Made by a program: the position numbers and the translations under genes. Below, piece by piece: positions 58,822 to 64,000 of a DNA stretch of 64,000 nucleotides. Numbering within the stretch: position 1 is the first letter of the stretch; every line of letters begins with the position of its first letter. This stretch comes from [Leptolyngbya] sp. JSC-1. GTDB taxonomy: Bacteria > Cyanobacteriota > Cyanobacteriia > Elainellales > Elainellaceae. Below the pieces are notes generated by a model. The model saw nothing but the letters and a program-made list of their open reading frames with translations, searched no databases and was not told the DNA's origin. The DNA lies in assembly GCA_000733415.1 (NCBI GenBank), contig KL662191.1, positions 4,966,162 through 5,030,161 of the forward strand, written 5' to 3'.

Positions 58822-61104
58822 ATGCAGTCTTTCCCACAGCCGATTGTTAAAGACTTGGTGCTAATTGGCGGTGGTCATAGTCATGCGATTGCGCTGAAAC
58901 AGTGGGGAATGCAGCTCCTGGCAGGCGTTCGGGTAACGCTGATTAGCGACGTGTCGCACACTCCCTATTCGGGAATGCTGCCCGCCTATGTGGCAGGACT
59001 GTACGACTATGACGATTGCCATATTGATCTGCGACCGCTGAGTCAGTTTGCCAAAGCCAACCTCATCTTGGACCGAGCCGTCGGGCTAGATTTGCAGCAG
59101 AATCGCGTTCTGTTAGCAAACCATCCTCCGATTGGCTTCGATCTGCTGTCGCTGGATCTAGGCAGTACGCCTGCAACCTCGACCGTTCCTGGTGCCGCAG
59201 ACCATGCGATTCCAGTCAAACCAATTTCCCAATTCCTCACCTACTGGGATCAGCTGGTGGCCGAGTTGACCAATCATCCTGGCCGGTTACGAGTGGCAGT
59301 GGTGGGCGGTGGGGCGGGCGGGGTGGAGTTGACCTTAGCGGTACAGGCTCGTCTAGCTCAGCTTTATTGCGATTTAGGACAATCAACCGATTTGTTAGAC
59401 ATGCATTTGCTGCACCGGGGCGAGCGGTTGGTGCCAGAGCGATCAACTTGGGTAGGTGAACGGTTAGGGCAAATTTTGCAGCAGCGCGGCGTTAGCATTC
59501 ACCTCAACGAAACCGTTGTCGCGATTTCTGCTAGCGATTCTGCTAAAAAAATTAGCTGCGAGTCAGGGCTGACGCTGGCATGTGACCGCATCTTTTGGGT
59601 GACCCAGGCAGCCGCAGCGGAATGGTTAGCTACCTCTGGGCTAGCAACGACCGAGCGTGGGTTTGTGCTGGTGAATGATTGCCTACAGTCGATCTCTCAT
59701 CCCCAAGTGTTTGCCGCTGGCGATGTTGCCACGATGCAAAACCACCCCCGTCCCAAAGCGGGCGTGTTCGCCGTTCGGCAAGGTAAACCCCTGCTGCAAA
59801 ATCTACATCGTGCCTTGACGGGTCAAGCATTACGGCCCTTTGTACCCCAGAAAGAATTTCTGATTCTCATCGGCACTGGCGATCGCGCAGCGCTAGCGTC
59901 CCGTGGTGCGTGGGGCTTTGGTCCTCATCCGCTGCTGTGGCGCTGGAAAGATTACATTGACCGCAAATTCATGGCCCAATTCACCGATCTTCAGGGTATG
60001 GCAGTCCTGCCTCAGACTTCTGCCAAACCTACTGGAGAGCACCTTCCGAATCCGCCGATCATGCATTGTGCAGGCTGTGGCTCCAAAGTGGGCAGTACGG
60101 TGCTGGAACAGGTGCTGGCTCGAATTCAGCAAGAGCATTGGGTGAAGCGACCGGATATTTTGATCGGGCTAGACGCTGCTGACGATGCGGCTGTGCTCCA
60201 TGTGCCTGCCAATCAGGTAATGGTACAAACCGTGGATTATTTTCGCAGCTTGCTCAGCGATCCGTTCGTATTCGGTCAGATTGCTGCAAACCACTGCCTC
60301 AGCGATTTATTTGCAATGGGAGCTACGCCACAGAGTGCCTTGGCGATTGTCACCATACCTTATGCCACTGACTCAAAACTGGCGGAAACGCTCTATCAGC
60401 TTCTATCAGGCGCAGCAACGGTACTAGCAGCCGCAAATGCAGCCTTGGTCGGCGGCCACACCACCGAAGGAGCCGAACTCGCCTTTGGCCTCACCTGTAA
60501 TGGGTTAGCCGATCCAGCTCAGCTCTGGCGCAAAAGTGGCATGCAGCCCGGTCAAGCCTTGATTTTAACCAAAGCTCTGGGGACGGGCACCCTATTTGCT
60601 GCTGATATGCAGCTCCAAGCCAAAGGTCGCTGGATCGAAGCTGCTATCGAGTCGATGGTTCGTTCCAATCAAGCGGCGGCTAGCTGTTTACGGCAGTTTG
60701 GCACCACGGCCTGCACCGATGTAACAGGCTTTGGGCTGGCCGGTCATCTGCTGGAATTGATGCGGGCCTCTCAGGTGTCGGTAGACTTGCATCTCGATGC
60801 GGTCCCAATCCTGCCGGGAGCCAAAGAAACCCTGCAACAAGGCATTGTCAGTTCTCTACAGGCTCAAAACCTGCGAGCCGCCCAGCAAATTGCCACCTCT
60901 GAGCATTGGCAAATCCATCCCCTATTCCCAATTTTGTTTGACCCCCAAACCTCCGGCGGATTACTGGCCTCGCTACCAGCAAGCCAGGCAGATGCCTGCG
61001 TAGCCGCCTTACAGCAGCTAGGCTATGCGGATGCACAGATTGTGGGAACTGTGATTGAGCAAGTTGGGCCGTCGGGAACCGCCCAGTTATTTCTGCGGGG
61101 GTAA
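58822..61104 (+). CDS. selD: NDH-2-like FAD protein fused to selenide, water dikinase (SelD)
   Basis: 760 residues with two enzymes in one chain. Residues 1-395 are a pyridine-nucleotide-disulfide/NADH-dehydrogenase-like module: LVLIGGGHSHAIALKQ near the start, VAVVGGGAGGVELTLAV and HPQVFAAGDVATM later. From about 414, MHCAGCGSKVGSTVLEQVL starts SelD, with Cys419 and Lys422 at the places of E. coli Cys17 and Lys20; DAADDAAVLHVPANQVMVQTVDYF and TDVTGFGLAGHL follow. SelD makes selenophosphate from selenide and ATP for 2-selenouridine in tRNA or selenocysteine. The attached oxidoreductase may supply reduced selenium. Fusions of this type are known in cyanobacteria and some algae. Confidence 0.9.
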   Translation: MQSFPQPIVKDLVLIGGGHSHAIALKQWGMQLLAGVRVTLISDVSHTPYSGMLPAYVAGLYDYDDCHIDLRPLSQFAKANLILDRAVGLDLQQNRVLLANHPPIGFDLLSLDLGSTPATSTVPGAADHAIPVKPISQFLTYWDQLVAELTNHPGRLRVAVVGGGAGGVELTLAVQARLAQLYCDLGQSTDLLDMHLLHRGERLVPERSTWVGERLGQILQQRGVSIHLNETVVAISASDSAKKISCESGLTLACDRIFWVTQAAAAEWLATSGLATTERGFVLVNDCLQSISHPQVFAAGDVATMQNHPRPKAGVFAVRQGKPLLQNLHRALTGQALRPFVPQKEFLILIGTGDRAALASRGAWGFGPHPLLWRWKDYIDRKFMAQFTDLQGMAVLPQTSAKPTGEHLPNPPIMHCAGCGSKVGSTVLEQVLARIQQEHWVKRPDILIGLDAADDAAVLHVPANQVMVQTVDYFRSLLSDPFVFGQIAANHCLSDLFAMGATPQSALAIVTIPYATDSKLAETLYQLLSGAATVLAAANAALVGGHTTEGAELAFGLTCNGLADPAQLWRKSGMQPGQALILTKALGTGTLFAADMQLQAKGRWIEAAIESMVRSNQAAASCLRQFGTTACTDVTGFGLAGHLLELMRASQVSVDLHLDAVPILPGAKETLQQGIVSSLQAQNLRAAQQIATSEHWQIHPLFPILFDPQTSGGLLASLPASQADACVAALQQLGYADAQIVGTVIEQVGPSGTAQLFLRG

Positions 61105-61149
61105 GGGTTCTAGGGCATTGCTGGCATCGCCATTGGAGGCGGATCCATT

Positions 61150-61809
61150 CATCCTGGGTGGTTACTCCCGACGCTGTACGCCTACGGCGGGGCATTGAAA
61201 GACGAGGGGATTGAGGTGAGTGTGACGGTTGTTGATCAGTTGTTGGAGAAGCACAACTTTCGCAAACGCAAAGCGGTAAAAGCGTTGGCAACTGGGGAGA
61301 GTGAACATTGCAATGAACAATTTGAAACCATTGAGCAGTTGAAAGGCACCTATCAAACCGCTGGCAATCCCGTCATGAGTCTGGATACAAACAAAGAGAA
61401 TTAATTGGCAAGTTTTTCGAGCGTTTGCGATGGCGGGGGCAGCAACAGTTCACGTTACTACATCTTTAAGCAAGACTTGCAAGCATTGGTCAACGAGTTA
61501 GGAATTGAAATTCGTATTGCTCACTATCCACCCTACACCTCTAAGTACAATCCGATTGAGCATCGCTTGTTTCCTCAGGTTTCAAGAACCTGTCAAGGAG
61601 TGATTTTTGATAGTGTTCAGACTGTCAAAGAATTGATGGGAAAGGCGACAATTCGTACAGGTCTCAAGGTATTCACGATGATTCTCGACAAACCATATTA
61701 AACCGGTCAAAAAGTTGCTAAAGACTTCAAATCCAATGTGAAGATTATCTTTGACGAGTTCTTGCCTCAGTGGAACTACACGGCCAAACCAGAATTACAG
61801 ATTATTTAA
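61150..61809 (+). pseudogene. ISAzo13-family transposase remnant
   Basis: Three collinear pieces of one transposase remain: residues DEGIEVSVTVVDQLLEKHNFRKRKAVKAL (from 61195), the DDE C-terminal part CDGGGSNSSRYYIFKQDLQALVNEL and IEIRIAHYPPYTSKYNPIEHRLFP (from 61430), then after an in-frame TAA at 61699 TGQKVAKDFKSNVKIIFDEFLPQWNYTAKP, which continues in the same frame. The piece near 61390-61435 shows a one-base frameshift followed by an inferred large internal deletion. At 61699 a CAA to TAA change explains the stop (family has YQTGRK). It is not active. Confidence 0.85.
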
Positions 61810-61831
61810 TCCTTGATCCGGAGAATGCAAC

Positions 61832-63205
61832 ATGACAAGCTATCAATTTCCATCCGACTTTGCCTGGGGAGCCGCCACTGCCGCCTACCAAATCGAAGGA
61901 GCCGTCACAGAAGCAGGCCGCAAACCCAGCGTTTGGGATACCTTTAGCGCCACCCCCGGACGCACTCTCAACGGCGATACGGGTGCCATAGCTTGCGATC
62001 ACTACCACCGCTACAAAGACGATGTGCAACTCATGGCCGATTTGGGCATCCGCCACTATCGCTTCAGTATTGCCTGGACGCGGATTCTGCCCGACGGACG
62101 CGGCACCGTCAACGAAGCAGGAGTGGATTTTTACCGTCGGTTAGTGGATTGTTTGCTGGAGCACGGCATTACGCCCCACGCCACCCTGTTTCACTGGGAT
62201 AGCCCCCAAGCACTAGAAGACCTCTATGGCTCCTGGCGCAGCCGAGAAATGGCAAAGGATTTTGCCGACTATGCTACTGCCGTCGTGAGTCGATTGGGCG
62301 ACCGCATCACCCACTGGATGACGATTAACGAAATTCACTGCTTTACCCACATCGGCTATGGTGTGAATCAGGTTCCACCTCACGCACCCGGAACAGTGGT
62401 CAATCGCCTCAAAGATGTATGGCAAACCTCGCATCATGCTTTATTGGCCCACGGCATGGCCTGCCAGGCGATTCGCGCTGCTTCGCCAGTTCCCTGCTCC
62501 GTTGCCCTTGTGGATAACTTTGTTCCTACCGTGCCGATTGCCGAATCACCAGAGCATATTGCCGCGGCTCAACAGGCATTTCATGGGTTCACCACCAATG
62601 GTGGCATCGTTGAACCTGCACTTACCGGCGCATACAGTACAGTATTACTAAACCAATTAGGCGAAGATGCACCAGAGATTCAAGAGGGCGATCTCAAAAT
62701 CATTCACCAGCCCTTAGATGCCTTTGGTTTCAATAACTACTTTGCCGTCTATGTGCGGGCGATTGACCAAGCTCCTGGCTATCAGTTTCTTGAGTTTCCC
62801 ATCAGTTATCCCAAACTGCACATGCCCTGGCTTTTCTTCACCCCCGACTCAACCTACTGGGGCATTCGCCACATCAGCGAAACCCTGGGCCAACCCGATT
62901 TGCCTATCTACATTACCGAAAACGGCTGCGCTGTGGAGGATGTGTTGACAGCTAACAACGAAGTGATCGACACGGATCGGATTTTATTTCTGCGGCATTA
63001 CCTGCGTTCGGCCCATCGCGCTATTCAGGAAGGCTATCCGCTTAAGGGCTACTTTGTTTGGAGTCTATTAGATAATTTTGAATGGGCTTGGGGTTACGAG
63101 CGGCGATTTGGGATCAACTATGTCGATTACGCGACTCAGCAACGCTTGCCCAAAGCTAGCGCCCATTGGTATGCGGAATGTATTCGACAGAATTGGGTGG
63201 TTTAG
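61832..63205 (+). CDS. GH1 beta-glucosidase
   Basis: 457 residues, normal GH1 length. The acid/base Glu167 lies in WMTINEIHCFTHIGY, where the usual TxNEP is TINEI (Pro to Ile). The nucleophile Glu363 lies in LPIYITENGCA. YQIEGAV, FSIAWTRILPDGRG and WSLLDNFEWAWGYERRFGINYVDY are further family motifs. It cuts beta-linked glucose or galactose from short saccharides. No transporter is next to it. An ISAzo13 remnant lies just upstream, within 25 bp. Confidence 0.92.
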   Translation: MTSYQFPSDFAWGAATAAYQIEGAVTEAGRKPSVWDTFSATPGRTLNGDTGAIACDHYHRYKDDVQLMADLGIRHYRFSIAWTRILPDGRGTVNEAGVDFYRRLVDCLLEHGITPHATLFHWDSPQALEDLYGSWRSREMAKDFADYATAVVSRLGDRITHWMTINEIHCFTHIGYGVNQVPPHAPGTVVNRLKDVWQTSHHALLAHGMACQAIRAASPVPCSVALVDNFVPTVPIAESPEHIAAAQQAFHGFTTNGGIVEPALTGAYSTVLLNQLGEDAPEIQEGDLKIIHQPLDAFGFNNYFAVYVRAIDQAPGYQFLEFPISYPKLHMPWLFFTPDSTYWGIRHISETLGQPDLPIYITENGCAVEDVLTANNEVIDTDRILFLRHYLRSAHRAIQEGYPLKGYFVWSLLDNFEWAWGYERRFGINYVDYATQQRLPKASAHWYAECIRQNWVV

Positions 63206-63341
63206 TAACCGTTAATGAACTATTAATGAACTATTAATGAATTGTAGGCTTGGTCAGGCGTTACTCCTTACGAGAAAGCAAACCAAAAGCAAGCCAGGCA
63301 TCGGTGTAGCCCTTCCCTAGGAAATAACGCCCTGACCCATA

Positions 63342-64000
63342 TCAAGCCGGATGGAAATAGAACGCCGCCCCTAGCACCGCATAGGTGGCCAGCAGCAACG
63401 CCCCTTCTAGCCAATTGGAGCGTCCGTCTAGACTGATCAGGTTTGCTAGCGCCACAGCAGCGGTCACCGCCACCACCTCAAATAGATTAAAATTCAGGTC
63501 CATTGGCTGCCCAAGTGCCTGCCCGATCAGCACCAGCAGCGGAGCCACAAACAGCGCCACCAGCAAACTAGATCCCATCGCTACCGACACCGACAAATCC
63601 ATGTTGTTTTTTAAGGCCACACCCACTGCCGTGACATATTCCGCTGCCCCACCCACCAACGGCAGCAGGATCACCCCGGTAAATAGTGGCGACAGCCCCA
63701 GCCCTTTGGTGGCTTCTTCGACCGCCCCGACGAAAATTTCTGATTCGTAGGCAACAGCAACCGTGGAAACTAGCAACACGCCCAGCCACAACCAGAGATT
63801 AGGTTTATGGTCCTCCTCAGCTGCTGCTTCCTCTTCTAGTTCCACCACGCCAACGTCATAGAGATAGCTGTGGGTCTTCAAGGAAAACACCAGCGTCAGG
63901 GCATAGACAACCATCAGAATAATTGCCGCCGCCCGCGACAGTTGGGCAATCTCCGGCTCATTCACTCCACCGGAGGTGGAAACCACCAAGGCCGGCAACA
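63342..64000 (-). CDS. Ca2+/H+ exchanger (CAX family), C-terminal part
   Basis: The frame is open at the right window edge, so the 5' end lies beyond position 64000. About 218 residues are visible with six hydrophobic segments. The second CAX repeat YESEIFVGAVEEATKGLGLSPLFTGVILLPLVGGAAEYVTAVGVALKNNMDLSVSVAMGSSLLVALFVAP contains the acidic residues expected in the ion path (GGAAE and the preceding ExxxG). An acidic loop (VELEEEAAAEEDHK) separates the halves. It would move Ca2+ out or into a compartment against H+. Truncated by the window, not by mutation. Confidence 0.85.
   Translation of the reverse strand, partial: LPALVVSTSGGVNEPEIAQLSRAAAIILMVVYALTLVFSLKTHSYLYDVGVVELEEEAAAEEDHKPNLWLWLGVLLVSTVAVAYESEIFVGAVEEATKGLGLSPLFTGVILLPLVGGAAEYVTAVGVALKNNMDLSVSVAMGSSLLVALFVAPLLVLIGQALGQPMDLNFNLFEVVAVTAAVALANLISLDGRSNWLEGALLLATYAVLGAAFYFHPA

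Overview
The window is about 64 kb of chromosome from a cyanobacterium. The evidence is the gene set: FurA with near-typical cyanobacterial sequence, a CYP38/TLP40-type lumenal cyclophilin, the EF-P and AccB pair, an NADH-dehydrogenase-like/SelD fusion, a KaiB-domain protein, DUF29, DUF4278 and HNH families, an ISAzo13 remnant, and many 7-bp short tandem repeats of the kind that fill cyanobacterial intergenic regions. Base composition is moderate (a little over 50% G+C by eye), there is no nitrogen-fixation or heterocyst gene here, and a filamentous Leptolyngbya-like lineage is a reasonable guess only. No rRNA, tRNA, CRISPR array or intact prophage was seen.

Left part (1-20 kb): a decayed transposase joined to a broken Uma2 gene; a large RTX-tailed protein carrying two alkaline phosphatase domains, with Pho-box-like repeats upstream; a TenA-like protein; a TPR protein; a DUF2075 nuclease/helicase-like protein; an AlkA-type glycosylase; a CDF metal exporter; a ferredoxin; riboflavin synthase; furA with a hairpin that could hide its ribosome binding site; a KaiB-domain protein divergent from an orphan OmpR-type response regulator, with five 11-bp repeats between them; a polytopic membrane protein; an orphan MalK/UgpC-type ATPase; and hemB.

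Middle part (20-48 kb): small accessory genes (DUF29, HNH, DUF4278, YciI-like), ileS, two subtilisin-family proteins (the second RTX-tailed and lacking a recognisable catalytic His), a LysR/DJ-1 divergent pair, a secreted PQQ-type propeller, a LuxR regulator next to a GAP-family membrane protein, three polytopic GT-C-like membrane proteins, a UvrD-like helicase, and a two-gene ThrE-type exporter beside an AI-2E-family transporter.

Right part (47-64 kb): mostly housekeeping: a UbiH-type hydroxylase, thiL with the CYP38 homologue, efp-accB, a geranylgeranyl-reductase-family oxidoreductase, pyrH-frr, a thioredoxin-fold protein, agmatinase, a SlyD-like FKBP, NDH-SelD, an ISAzo13 remnant, a GH1 beta-glucosidase and the 3' part of a cation/proton exchanger gene.

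Themes that cross genes: phosphate scavenging and protein turnover outside the cell (the two RTX proteins end in similar tails, suggesting type I secretion by an exporter elsewhere); metal and redox homeostasis (Fur, CDF, HemB, ferredoxin, CAX); cell-surface glycan work (the GT-C trio); and a repeat layer, including one MITE-like element present twice in opposite orientation about 20 kb apart.
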